A stretch of DNA of 64,000 nt from Microplitis mediator (Eukaryota > Arthropoda > Insecta > Hymenoptera > Braconidae): positions 19,098,781 to 19,162,780 of the forward strand of contig NC_079977.1 in NCBI RefSeq assembly GCF_029852145.1, given 5' to 3'. The notes beneath the pieces are model-generated. The model did no database searches, had not been told where the DNA came from, and worked only from the letters and a program-made list of their open reading frames with translations. Position 1 is the stretch's first letter; every line of letters starts with the position of its first letter. Below, piece by piece: positions 1 to 10,829 of this stretch. Both the position numbers and the translations under genes were made by a program.

Positions 1-430
1 AGGTTTAAAAAAATTAGCACTTATTTAAAAATATCAGAGACGAGGTCGATATCCAGTATCCCAAGCCTGCTGTCGACCTGCCTTACTCAATAATAAACCC
101 ACCGAACCCAACTCCCATCGTTCTCACTGCATGCTGCCTCTCTAGCCGAGTACCAACTAAACGCACCTGCGTGCGTACTACGTTTGCGCAGTATCCCCAC
201 ACACATACATGCAAAACTCTATACTTTTAAGTCTACTCAACAGTAGAAAGTATGAGATACAAAGCCACCAATACTTAGCCTACATGAAGCCTCGTCGTCC
301 TACACAAGTTATCAAGTTACTCAGTAGGTCTTTGTCCGCAAACATCAATACCGCCATTTTGTACAGATCAGTTTATTTTTATTAGTAATAAATATTATTA
401 ATATAAAATTAGTACAAAATATTATTTAAA
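1..430. other. 5' flank of the BEN-domain gene
   Basis: No gene was recognised here. The first 330 bases are more GC-rich and CT-rich than the rest of the window. The last 70 are AT-rich and run into the first ATG. The promoter and 5' untranslated region of the downstream gene may lie here, but no clear TATA box or initiator could be assigned. Confidence 0.3.
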
Positions 431-605
431 ATGAGTAAAGGCTACGCGTTAATTTATTGGATCGATTCTCAAAATGTTGAAACGGTTAAATGTTCAGCTA
501 TACCTCAAAGATGTAGAAAAGATGGCGCCGTTATATCATTGAAATGGAAAAATGCCGTCACTGGGATCAATGAAAGAAAAACAGCCAAGATTTTGAAAAT
601 CTCTA
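431..605 (+). CDS. BEN-like gene, exon 1
   Basis: The exon starts at ATG in an A-rich context (TTTAAAATG) and ends at donor GTAAGT at 606, leaving one base of a split codon. It encodes the first 58 codons, rich in lysine and beta-type residues. The reading frame runs on into the intron, so the donor sequence rather than a stop sets the end. Confidence 0.7.
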
Positions 606-3600
606 GTAAGTTGATTTATTTTTTTTTTTATTTGAAATTTTGAATGTCGCAAAACGATAAATTAAAAAAAATTTTTTTAAATTGCACTTATGGTTTTTAA
701 AATTTTCAACGTGTGCACAGTTTTAGTCTTTTTTTTTTTTTGTAATTAATTTGTTAAAAAAAAATCCAAAAATTGTTAATTGTCTACTAACTTCCGGATC
801 ATATGTCGCTCGTCACATGGTGGAGGTTTATTTTTTTTTTCTTTGGTTATGTTTTGAAAATGAGGTATAAAGTTATCCCAGAGCCAGAGAGTAAGTCGTC
901 GTCGTCAATTGTCGGATATTTTCGGATTGTAATGTAAATGTAGCGAAGTGAGATTAGACTCGTTCTCTAAGAGTGAGGGGGAGGGGAGGGGGCAAACCAC
1001 TGCTTCATCTCGGGAAGGATTTTAGTATTTGTGGTTAATTTTTAGGTAGACTATTTTAATGAAAATTTTGTCTGATGGTTTTTAATGACTTTTTTATTTA
1101 AGATTTCAATTGGAAGTTATTTTAATATTAGTAAAAAATTATTTTATTAAAACTTAATTTTTAAATGAAATTTCTAGGTTAGGTATCGTAGATATGGCAA
1201 AAATGATTGAAATGAAATTTGTAGGAAATTAAATTCTCTATAAAGAAGATCTCATTGACATTTTCAATAGATTTGATAGTTTTGCCGTAATTTTCTATTC
1301 AAATCTAAAAACTATGAACTATATAGAAGAATTATGACAGTTTTTGATTTACAAATTAAGATTCAAGGTTAAGTATCGCGGATATGATTAAAATGATAAG
1401 AATCAATTTTGTAGGGAATTAGATTTTGTATAAAAAACGTCTGATCATTTTTTTGGTAAATTGATAGTGTTGCTATAATATTTGTTTGAAGTATTAAACT
1501 TAAGAGAATTATACAAAAAAAACCAAATATGGAAATATTTTTTATTTTTAAATTTAAATTCTAGGTTAAGTATCCCGGATACGATAAAAATGATTATAGA
1601 CAATATTGTAGAAAATTAAGTTCTCTATGAAAATGGTCTCATTGACTTTTTCAATAGATTTATTGGTTCTGTCATAATTTTCTGTTTGAACATTAAATTT
1701 ATCAACTATAGAAAATAAGAATGAAACAGTTTTTGATTTGAAATTGAAATTCTAGACTAAGTATCACAGACATGATAAAAATCATCATGAACAATTTTGT
1801 AGAAAATTTAATTTCCTACAAAAAATATTTATTGACTTTTTTAATTAATTTGATACTTTCGCCATAAATTTGATTCTAAATAAGAAATTGGTGGGTAATA
1901 TGTTTACTAGGGTGTGCTATTTTAGGGCAACTTTTTTTTTTTCAACGCACTAACAGCTTCTATACTTGCAGGAAGATGAAATAAGATGCCTGTTAAAATT
2001 AGAGCCCTTAATATTATCAGGTGTCTTATCGCGATTTTCTATTTCCCATTTAAATAACATGGGAAAAAATAAATCCTAAGTTTGGAATTTTATACCTCGG
2101 CAACGGTTCATTGTAAAGATAAGTTCAGAATGGATTTTTGTAAGGAATCAAACGATTTACAAAAAAAGTGTCTTATCATTTTTCGATAAATCGATTTTCT
2201 CAAAAGTTATTGGAGCTTGAAGTTAAATTTATAATAAATTTTGGGATTTTTTTACTATTTTGACGAAACTATCAGACTTATCACAAAATGTCATCAAAAC
2301 TTTTTTGTAGGTAATTTTATTGTCTACAAACTATTTCTTATAAAGTTTTTTCAATTTTCGCATAACTTCCTAGTTATTTGCATTTTGATGTCCAGCTCTT
2401 GCAATCGATCAGAACACTATTTTTTTCAGAGCCCGGCGTTAAAATGGAAATAACTAGGAAGTGATGCGAAAATTGAAAAAACTTTATCAGAAATACTTTG
2501 TAGAGAATAAAATTACCTACAAAAAAGTTTCAATGACATTTTGTGATAAGTCTGATAGTTTCGCCGAAATAGGAAAAAAATCCTGAAATTTACTATAAAT
2601 TTGACTTCAAGCTCCAATAACTTTTGAATAGATCGATTTATCGAAAAATAATAAGACACTTTTTTTGTAGATCGTTTAATTCCCTATAAAAATCCATTCT
2701 GAACTTATCTGTACAATGAGCCATTGCTAAGGTATAAAATTCCAAACTTAAAATTTATTTTTTCTCATGTTATTTAAATGCACTGATAGAAAATTTATAT
2801 TGACTCAAGAAATATTTTCTTGAGCCAAGAATTTATTTCTGAAGAAAACCAGTTGTCTTGCTTCAAGAAATTCTTGTCTTGATTTAGATTTTCTTGGCTC
2901 TATAGATTTTGTATCTTCGATGGATAACTCTCGTGTCTTGACCCGAAACTATATTATCTTCAATCGATACTATCGAATTTTTCAAGCAAGACCACTTGTC
3001 TTCAACTAAAAATGTCGTATTATTATTTTAAGAACTTTACATTTTTTGTTCAAGTAATAATTCCTTGATGAAAGATGTTTTTAAAGTAATGAAAAAAAAA
3101 TTTTTTTTTAAAATAAATTTCTACTTTAACATATCTGAAGTAAATGAATTTAGTCCCAAAAAATCACTTTAAAACTTTTTATTTTTAAAATAAAAAAAAA
3201 AGTTTTTTTTCAAGCTGAGTAAATTGATATCTTGATTTAAAAATCGCGCCATTCTCGAAACGAGTCGGTAATGTCTTAAACCTAGATTTTGCCTATCTTA
3301 ATCCAAGAGCAAGAAATTCTTGAGCGAAATATGTCAGAATTTTGTTTCAAAACAAAAAAGGCTTCATCGAAAAATCAAATTCTCAAACAAAGAATTTTTT
3401 TTCTCTATCTGAGAATTTCAATTTTTTGGTTCAAGGACTTATTTCTTGAATTAAAACAATTGAAAATTTTGAAACAAGAACCACATTTTGAAGAAAAAAT
3501 TTTTCTTGAATCAAGATAGTTTTTCTATCAGTGTGGGAAATAGAAAATTACTATGAGACACCTGTTAATATTAAGGGCTTTAATTTTAACAGGCATCTTA

Positions 3601-6600
3601 TTTTATCTTCCTGCAAGTATAGAAGCTGTTAGTGCATTGAAAAAAAAGTTGCCCTAAAATGAAACACCCTAATGTTTACATTGAGTTTTAGATACAAAAT
3701 TTTTTTCATTTCGGTTTTTCTAAATTTTAAATAGAATAATTTAATTTAAAAAAATGCATACGTCCTAATGTCTTTACAACGGCATCTATTATTAAAATTC
3801 GCCTTTATAAAATCTTCAACGCTATAAAATTAAGGATTTTAATATAAATTCCCATTGACAAGAATCTGCATATGAAAAATTAATTATTTTTATTAAAATA
3901 AATTTACAGTTGATAAAAATGAGTTAAATAAATTAACAGTCGACACGTCAACGGGAATAGTACTTGAGAAAAAAAAATCAATTCAGCCGAACTTGATTTC
4001 TCCTAGATCAGATTTATTGTACGGAACTAAAAATGCAACAAAAATAAAAATAAGAAAACAAAAAAAACAAGACAATAACAAAGGACCAAAAGCTAAACAT
4101 AATTTTAATGCTGCGGTTTTTACTGCACTCAGCGACAACGATAGTTCGTCTTCGGAATCTAGTAGCAATGATGAAGATAATGACAATAATGATGAACATG
4201 ACGATCGTAATGAAAACGATCCAATGGCTGCTGAAGATTTAAATCAACAAGTTACAGATTTATTGCAATCTGGTGAGTCAGAAAAATAATTCATGTAATT
4301 CCCGTTTGTTAATTCGACTTCATTTTAAGTTATGAAGATTTTTTTTTTTTTGCACACCTTGAACCTGAAAGAGATTATCCTTAAGATTCCGAAACATTTC
4401 TCCAAGCAAGAAAAATTCAATTACTGATAAAATGTTTAATTACTTTTTTAGCAACAGTCGAGAACGTTAATTTCCTCAAAAAATTAGTCGGACTAATGGA
4501 AAAAGTTTGTGACAAATCTGTAAGCGTCAAACGAGAAGTAAATTTAATATACATTTTTTTTCTGATAGCTTGGGTAAATGTGGATGTTGCGGTTTAAAAT
4601 ACTTGATATTATTTAATATGTTTTAAATTGTTTAATTTATTACGAATATCAAAAGCAAACAAAATTAAGAATTATTGCAAGTACACTGTAAAAAATAACC
4701 AGGGTAAGTCCAAGCGGTGTAGATGTTAAAATTTGCGGTGTTAAATTTCAACACCGAAAGTGGTGTGGAAATAACGCCGCCACCGGTGTAAAATTCTTTA
4801 CCAGTGTTAAATAAAATTTCCCCACTGATAGAAAAACTATCTTGATTCAAGAAAAATTTTTTCTACAAAATGTGGTTCTTGTTTCAAAATTTTCAATTGT
4901 TTTAATTCAAGAAATAAGTCCTTGAACCAAAAAATTGAAATTCTCAGATAGAGAAAAAAAATTCTTTGTTTGAGAATTTGATTTTTCGATGAAGCCTTTT
5001 TTGTTTTGAAACAAAATTCTGACATATTTCGCTCAAGAATTTCTTGCTCTTGGATTAAGATAGGCAAAATGTAGGTTTAAGACATTACCGACTCGTTTCG
5101 AGAATGGCGCGATTTTTAAATCAAGATATCAATTTACTCAGCTTGAAAAAAAACTTTTTTTTTTATTTTAAAAATAAAAAGTTTTAAAGTGATTTTTTGG
5201 GACTAAATTCATTTACTTCAGATATGTTAAAGTAGAAATTTATTTTAAAAAAAAATTTATTTTTCATTACTTTAAAAACATCTTTCATCAAGGAATTATT
5301 ACTTGAACCAAAAATTTAAAGTTGTTAAAATAATAATACGACATTTTTAGTTGAAGACAAGTGGTCTTGCTTGAAAAATTCGATAGTATCGATTGAAGAT
5401 AATATAGTTTCGGGTCAAGACACGAGAGTTATCCATCGAAGATACAAAATCTATAGAGCCAAGAAAATCTAAATCAAGACAAGAATTTCTTGAAGCAAGA
5501 CAACTGGTTTTCTTCAGAAATAAATTCTTGGCTCAAGAAAATATTTCTTGAGTCAATATAAATTTTCTATCAGTGCCTGTGTGAAAATATTTTACTTAGG
5601 GAATATTTTTACTTATTCGATCACTACAGTTAAACAGTGTGCGTGTATTGAGTAAGTGTGTGTGTGTACGCGTGTGTGTACATGTGTGTGCGTGCGTGTG
5701 TGCGTACGATTTTTTTCGTGTCTACATGTGCGCATATGTGTGTGAATGTGTGCGTGCGTGCGCTCGTTTGTTTGAGTGTGTGTGTGTGTGTTTGCTCGTG
5801 TGTGCGCTCATGAGTTTAAATGTGTGTGTGTGTTCACGTGTGCGCTCGCGTGTGTGTGAAAATATTTTTTGCGTTTTATAAGCTTTCCAAAGTTAATACT
5901 CTGAGCGGACGCAGTTTACCCCGCTTTTAAACCGGTTTAACACCGGTATTTTAACACCGCCGAATTACGCCTCCTACACCGGTGTAATTTCATTCTAACA
6001 CCGCGTGGAGTTAATATGAGTCGATTTTTAACACTGCTCTTTTTACAGAGTAATTGCATTATTTAACTTAAAATATGACCGCGGAGATTTTAACATTTAC
6101 CCAAATTATTTATTGTAAGAATTAATTAGATGAGTTTGGTGAATAGTGGGGGTGTGCGAATAATTCGAATTTAGAAATTACTTGTATCCAATTCATTGGT
6201 AATATTCGTCCGAAATTTAAATCGAACACTTTGGAATATTCGTCAATTTTGGAATTATTCGAAAAATTTATAATTTGCGAACTGTATATCAGTTTTCAAA
6301 CTATTTGTTAATGATAGTGTAAAATTTTTTATAATTTATTACAGAGATAATAATTTTATGTTTGACAATCGAATCCCAATTGAATAATTCGATAATTTAC
6401 GACTAATTCGAAAACTAACGGACAATTCGTAAGCTTTCGAGTACTTAAAACTATTCAAATCATTTGCAACCTTCGTTAGTTTTCAAGTTATTTGTTAATT
6501 TTCGAGTTATTCGAATTCGTAAATTTTCGGTGTACTTGTGGATTTTTGAATGATTTGGAAAATCTAAACTATTCAAAAATTATAGCCATAAATTTTTATG

Positions 6601-8845
6601 TGATTCGTAACAATCATATTAATTTTATGTTTAAAATTCGAATTCAAATTGAGTTATGCAAATGAAATTTTTCGATTTATTTGAAATATTCGTTGGTTTT
6701 CGAATTTTCCGAAGTATTCAAAATTTTTAATTACCTACTAGTTTTCAAATTATTCGTTAGTTTTCGAGTTATTTGAAAAAATCGAATTTGTGGATTTTCA
6801 AGTGATCGTTATTTTCGAATTATTCAAAAAATCGAAATTATTCATTAATTATAGTCATAAATTTTTTCTATAATTCGTCACAATGATAATAATTTCATGT
6901 TTGAAATTTGGATCCAAATTAAGTAACGCGTAAGGTAGTGATACATTTAAAAACTGCACGGAGAAATTATTCCCGTTCGAAATACAATAGTGTCATAGTG
7001 AAGCCGGGCCATGTTGGCCACCAGACGGAAATTGAAATGAAACAGAAAAATTACTATAACGTTGTAAAGTTTTTAATGGTTACAGTAGTTTGTAATATAA
7101 TCGTACATTTTACTATGGCCATAGTAATTTTCGAATGTTTTTATTTCAGTTTCCGTTAGGTGGCCAAAATGTTCCGGCTTTATTATGATACCATAACATT
7201 TCAAATGAGAATAATTTCCCCACTTGGTGTATAATTTGAAAACCAACGAGTATTGTAATTTCTCATAATAATATAAATTTCAAAAAGTTTCGAATCATTT
7301 TAATTTTTCGAATGATTCCAAATATTCGTCAGTTTTCAAATTATCTGCCAGTTTCTATAGTTTTCGTTAATTTTCGAGTTACTCGAAAAATTTCAATTAT
7401 TTGTAAATTATAGTGATCAATTTTCTATAATTCATGACAAATATAATGACTTTATGTTCAAAATTCAAATTCCAATTGAATAATGTAAAAGTTTACGAAT
7501 AATTCGATAACTTTCAAATCATTAGTATTTTTCTAATGAGTCGGAGATTCAAATTATTAGATTCGAATACTATTCGCATACTTCCAGTAAATATTTAAGA
7601 TGAATTACTGCATTTTTTTATTTAATTAATATCTTACTTATGAAATTCTATTATCTGTAAAATTTTTATATTTTCGTAAAAATTTATTTGATGAATCAAT
7701 AGATACTTTAAAATAATTTGATCGTTCAGTCTAGGAAAATTTTCACCAAACTCATTCGGCGATAGTTTTTCTAATGCTTAAAAATAAAATTAAAATTATT
7801 TTCAATTAGGAACATAGTGTGCAAGATCAACATAAAGCTGACATACATCTAAGTTTAGGTCCATATTTACCGCCAATGACAATAAATGCGATATTCCACC
7901 GGAATCAAGATTTAAAAGACTGGAGAAAATTATCTACTGACATCCTCGTTGAAATTTACGGCAAAGAATTAGCATTTCTATCTGCAAAAGGGCGCAGAGG
8001 TGCACGGGGTATTGATCCCAACGTCTATCGTGCTATTTACGGTAATTGTTTCATTGTTACCTCACTATTTTATTATCTCAATTAATACAATTTATTTGAC
8101 ATTCAAAGATTGATATTTTTATTAGAAATTGTCTTAGCAAAATACCAACAAATTTTTTTTCAGTACCAAAACTCTAATTTTTATAAATTATTATTAAAAC
8201 AATTTGAAAAAATTTTTACAACGTAATTTGAGAAACAATTCAGAAAAATTTTTAATTTTTTTTTTGGCATTGGAACGAAACAAAAGTTTTTTAAAATAAT
8301 TATTTTCCTTCATGAAAAATTTGAAAATTTTCAAATTTTTCTGGGTAGTTTTTTTTTTTTTGATTGAACCCAATAATTTTTATTTTTTCTAAAATTGATA
8401 ACAGAGTTGTAAATTACAAGCTCTGAGCTTGAGAAAAAAATTTATTTTCTCATTATTACGATAAATATAACAGAAGTAATGATGTATTGACATTGATTGT
8501 CAATGCAGGTTAAAATTTCATTTAACGATAAAAGTAATACTTTTTATCGATTTAAAATATTTTGGTTTATTAGATTTAGTTAATATGAGGACAGAATGGA
8601 TAATACCATCAAAGGATTTTGTGAGGCACGTAAATAAAGTTTGTTCAAATCGTAAAAAATATATAAGAAAATCAATCGCCGAAGTTGGTGTTGCTTCAAC
8701 GAGTCAAGATGGGAATATTAGTGAAGAAGATCCAATCGCTACTTTAGAACAAGGAGATTTTGATCATCATGAAGAAATACAGTATCCTCATAGTAACTTT
8801 TGCACAATTAAGATCGACGAGACCTATTCTCAGGCTCAAATGTAA
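431..8845 (+). CDS. Probable BEN-domain protein, five coding exons (whole gene span)
   Basis: The spliced model joins 431-605, 3910-4272, 4452-4519 (or 4537), 7810-8041 and 8574-8845 and gives an open frame of 369 or 375 residues. All junctions are GT-AG and the phases agree. In order the protein has a short N-terminal region (YALIYWIDSQNVE, then KNAVTGINERKTAKILKI), a lysine-rich stretch, an acidic serine/aspartate/asparagine stretch, a short possible coiled coil (VNFLKKLVGLMEKV), and a C-terminal region resembling a BEN domain (LSTDILVEIYGKELAFLSAKG, GIDPNVYRAIY, then the last exon with DFVRHVNKVCSNRKKYIRK). BEN domains are DNA- or protein-binding modules of chromatin and transcription factors, so a nuclear role is inferred. 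The introns are filled with mobile elements. The BEN call rests on remembered motif shape and needs a profile search; a related uncharacterised nuclear protein is possible. Confidence 0.7.
1177..1880. repeat. Tandem repeat, about four ~190-bp copies
   Basis: Four degenerate copies begin with GGTTAGGTATCG, GGTTAAGTATCG, GGTTAAGTATCC and GACTAAGTATCA at about 1177, 1368, 1563 and 1753. Each then holds GATAAAAATGAT-like, TTTTGTAGRAAATTA-like and TTGACTTTTTCAATAGATTTGAT-like segments in the same order. The spacing is 190-195 bp. The unit family was not recognised. Confidence 0.75.
1910..3669. mobile_element. Foldback element with arms of about 500 bp
   Basis: The ends are GGGTGTGCTATTTTAGGGCAAC and the inverse of this at 3648-3669, flanked by TA on both sides (1908-1909, 3670-3671). 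Apart from a nested insertion, the left arm (1910-2385) is inversely repeated by the right arm (2445-3669). The central loop of roughly 60-90 bp includes GATCAGAACACTATTTTTTTC. No transposase frame is present, so this is a nonautonomous palindromic DNA element in intron 1 of the BEN-like gene. Confidence 0.85.
2781..3533 (+). mobile_element. 753-bp inverted-repeat element, copy 1 (nested)
   Basis: The element begins CACTGATAGAAAATTTATAT and ends with TTTTTCTATCAGTG. It is flanked by TG duplications at 2779-2780 and 3534-3535. The uninterrupted left arm of the host foldback (AAATGGGAAATAG in inverse) shows the empty site, which confirms the boundaries. Internal text is dominated by TTCTTGA/TCAAGAA words. 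The 76-codon open frame inside is a repeat by-product. A copy of identical length lies inverted at 4823-5575. Confidence 0.88.
3910..4272 (+). CDS. BEN-like gene, exon 2 (charged linker)
   Basis: The acceptor is TTTACAG at 3903-3909 and the donor is GTGAGT at 4273. The exon enters with two bases of a split codon, matching exon 1, and leaves one base. It encodes a lysine-rich basic stretch (KIKIRKQKKQ, possible nuclear localisation signal) and then an acidic low-complexity tract of serine, aspartate and asparagine (DNDSSSSESS, NDEDNDNNDEHDD). The tail is MAAEDLNQQVTDLLQSG. Minus-strand frames here are shadows. Confidence 0.7.
4452..4519 (+). CDS. BEN-like gene, exon 3 (short helical segment)
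   Basis: The acceptor is TTTTTTAG at 4444-4451. The donor is GTAAGC at 4520, or alternatively GTAAAT at 4538. Both keep phase 0 and join in frame to exon 4; the second would add six codons (VSVKRE). The peptide VNFLKKLVGLMEKVCDK looks like a short amphipathic helix. Confidence 0.6.
4823..5575 (-). mobile_element. 753-bp inverted-repeat element, copy 2 (inverted, nested)
   Basis: The ends are CACTGATAGAAAAACTATC and ATAAATTTTCTATCAGTG, with CC duplications at 4821-4822 and 5576-5577. It is the same length as the copy at 2781-3533, lies in the opposite orientation and is almost identical: the 76-codon internal frame differs at one residue. The host is a CACTGTAAAAA element. Confidence 0.88.
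5639..5875. repeat. Imperfect TG/CA-rich simple repeat
   Basis: Long runs of TGTGTG are broken by GCG, TACG and TTT. They lie between the nested 753-bp element and the right end of the CACTGTAAAAA element. The cysteine/valine-rich open frame here is a by-product of the dinucleotide repeat. Confidence 0.9.
6147..7586. mobile_element. Element rich in TTCGAATTATTCG words, with inverted ends
   Basis: The left end GGGTGTGCGAATAATTCGAA is inversely matched by TTCGAATACTATTCGCATACTTCC at 7562-7585. The interior is a degenerate array of AATTCG, TTCGAA and TATTCGTTAG words with long imperfect inverted symmetry. A second element is nested at about 6957-7224. It lies in intron 3 of the BEN-like gene. 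The exact ends are uncertain by a few bases. Confidence 0.65.
6957..7224. mobile_element. Short palindromic element nested in the ATTCG-rich element
   Basis: The start CACGGAGAAATTATTCCCGTT is matched by AATGAGAATAATTTCCCCACT near 7205-7223. Inside, CCGGGCCATGTTGGCCACC is matched by GGTGGCCAAAATGTTCCGGC. The internal 73-codon frame spans this palindrome and is not a gene. Confidence 0.6.
7810..8041 (+). CDS. BEN-like gene, exon 4 (first part of BEN-like domain)
   Basis: The acceptor is TTTTCAATTAG at 7799-7809 and the donor is GTAATT at 8042. The exon enters in phase 0 and leaves one base. It encodes EHSVQDQHKADIHLSLGP and then the BEN-like core: DWRKLSTDILVEIYGKELAF, SAKGRRGARGIDPNVYRAIY. 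The pattern 'IYGKE-L-x-SxKG' followed by 'DPxxYxAIY' is how the BEN family looks in many insect proteins. Confidence 0.72.
8574..8845 (+). CDS. BEN-like gene, terminal exon 5
   Basis: The acceptor is GGTTTATTAG at 8564-8573, and the exon begins with two bases completing the split codon. It encodes LVNMRTEWIIPSKDFVRHV, then NKVCSNRKKYIRKS, finishing the BEN-like domain. An acidic, probably disordered tail runs to a TAA stop. The frame closes exactly here, which supports the model. Confidence 0.72.
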
Positions 8846-8854
8846 TTTCAATTA

Positions 8855-8860
8855 AATAAA
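8855..8860 (+). promoter_or_regulatory. Polyadenylation signal AATAAA
   Basis: AATAAA lies ten bases after the stop codon of the BEN-like gene. No competing signal is closer. Confidence 0.6.
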
Positions 8861-8934
8861 CAACATAAAAGAAAAGAATGAATTACCCTCATGTATTTTA
8901 TAAAATTACTTTACTCCCTAGTCCCTTTACGTGC

Positions 8935-9480
8935 ACGCGTCTCAAGGCATCTCTCTAAAAAAGTTCTAGAACGTCTTAGGGCAATTCGTCCGTACGTCAG
9001 TTGGGGATTTTTTTTTTCATTGTGCCTAATAATTGTCGTCCTATGATTTTTTTAGGCTGGTCTAGGGTCAAATGATAGCAAATACTGACAGGAAAATAAT
9101 TGATTTGGTCCTAGAACCTTTACAGGCTTCCCTATAGACAAAAACCATGTGGAAATCAAGCGTAGATTCCTATGTGGATTCGTCCATGGCGTTTTCAGAT
9201 GGATTCCCACATGGTTTTCTATAAAAACTAAGCATCGATTTCTTTATAGATTCTTACGTGGTTTTCCATGGGAACTTACATCAAGCCAAAATCCATATGG
9301 GAAACTAATATGAATCCCTTTGTGGATTATGACAATAATTTCCCATGGAAATCCACATCGAGCAAATTTTGATAGGGGAAAGTAGATTAGATTCTCATGG
9401 AAATGCCTACATGGCGTTGACGAATGGATCCCATATGACAGTTTTCTAAAAGAATCAAGCATCAATTTCTAAACATATTC
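8935..9480. repeat. Interspersed repeat, second copy at 57690-58090
   Basis: CGTCCGTACGTCAGTTGGGG, a T-run with CATTGTGCCTAATAA, TTTAGGCTGGTCTAGGGTC and AAAACCATGTGG occur in the same order at 57705-57870. The following part is a set of ATTCC.CATGG / CCATGGGAATCC words in both senses, so it folds back on itself. A third fragment lies at 60290-60405. The family was not recognised. Confidence 0.7.
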
Positions 9481-9898
9481 TTACGTACTTTCCCATGGGA
9501 ATCCACGTCGTTCCAAAACCATATGGAAATCGATTACGGATTTCTATGTGAATTTTTATTATGATTTACAAATAGAAGTCCACACTGAACAAAAATCCGT
9601 ACGGAAAGTTATTTTAATTCCTATGGGAATTAAAATAACTCTCTGACAAGAGCTCGATTTTCGGAATTCGGGATGAAAATAATAAATTCCCGAATTCAGC
9701 GAAAATCGCCGATTTTCATAGCGGAACGTTAGAATTTTAAGGTGATCCAATTTGCCCACCCTTCTCGTTCAGCTCGCTCTTTTTCTATATATGATTTAAG
9801 TAACAAGGTATATTAAAATAAATATATGACAGTGTATTTTGAGCTGCAGATTCTAGAACCACCGCATATTTCAACTTTCTGACATCTGAAATATTGTA
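9481..9898. other. Repeat-derived spacer
   Basis: More of the fold-back words seen in the preceding repeat, then a segment with CCCGAATTCAGCGAAAATCG that recurs near 42180, and then the start of a block shared with 42520-43260. No gene was seen. Confidence 0.5.
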
Positions 9899-10660
9899 CA
9901 CGGAAAGAAAATTATGGGAAGTTTTCCTATGCATTATGGGAATGGTTCCCATAATGGTATAAGAATAATACCTATACTACTACAGGAATGGTTCCCATAT
10001 ATTATGGGAACCATCCCCATAATAGTGTGAGAATAGTTCCCATACTATTATGGGAATCATTCTCATACTATTATGGGAATGGTTCCCATATTGGTATAGG
10101 AACTATTCCTATAATATTATGGGAACTATTCCCATAACGTTATGAGAACCATCCCTATAATATCATAAAATTTTTTTTTTGCACAATAGTGTAGAAATTT
10201 TCCAAAATTTGAATTTTCTTGAATGTTTTGTGCTGACTAAAAATTCTTGTTAAAAATTTTAATGTTTTTTTGCCAAATACGATTTTTTTTTCAATGTTTG
10301 AATTTTTGTTTTTATGTTTAATAATATTTCTGTGTATTGTAGAAGTGATTACCACACTTCTTTAAATTAGTTTTGTCATGATAATATGGGAACCATTCCC
10401 ATAATATTATGGGAATGGTTCCTATAATATTATAGAAAGTATTCCTATAAATTATAGGAACCATTCCTATAATTATAGGAACCATTCCTATAGTGTTATG
10501 GGTATCATTCCCATAATTATAGGAACTATTCCTATAATTATGGGAAACATTCCTATAATTATAGGAACCGCTCCCATAATTTATGGTCGTAATTCCTATG
10601 ATTGTATAGGAAAAAATTTCACAAAATTATGGGAACCGCTGCCATAATTTTCTTTCCGTG
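9899..10660. mobile_element. CACGGAAAGAAAATTATGG-type inverted-repeat element, copy 1
   Basis: The ends are CACGGAAAGAAAATTATGGG and CATAATTTTCTTTCCGTG, with TA on both sides (9897-9898, 10661-10662). The related sequence at 42576-42610 lacks the insert and shows the empty site. The interior is an array of alternating ATGGGAATGGTTCCCATA palindromes around a unique AT-rich core. The inverted sister copy is at 21626-22592. Confidence 0.88.
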
Positions 10661-10829
10661 TAGACATGTAAAATTTTGAAACACTCGCAACTACGATAAC
10701 AAAAAAACCTAAAATTTATTTCTTATCATGTAAACTCTGAAATAATTTATTTTTATGTTATTGGTTTTAATACGCAGCTATTAAAAAAATCTATTGTAGG
10801 TCTATTTTTTATCAATTTTTAATCACCAG

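Larger units (their letters stand above)
606..3909 (+). other. Intron 1 of the BEN-like gene
   Basis: This 3.3-kb intron holds a G-rich tract near 970-994, a fourfold ~190-bp tandem repeat, and a foldback element with a second element nested in it. Only about 1 kb is not assigned to a repeat. Confidence 0.65.
4684..6050. mobile_element. CACTGTAAAAA-type inverted-repeat element in intron 3
   Basis: The left end is CACTGTAAAAAATAACC and the right end is CTCTTTTTACAGAG, with TA duplications at 4682-4683 and 6051-6052. It belongs to the same family as the elements at 12458, 13131, 13762 and 26109: all carry GGTGTTAAA/ACACCG words. This copy is enlarged by the nested 753-bp element and by a TG-rich array. 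Confidence 0.85.

Noticed and set aside
9899..10660. Regular palindromic units that might look like a CRISPR array
   Set aside because: The spacing is irregular, there are no unique spacers, the setting is eukaryotic, and it is bounded by inverted repeats with a TA duplication.
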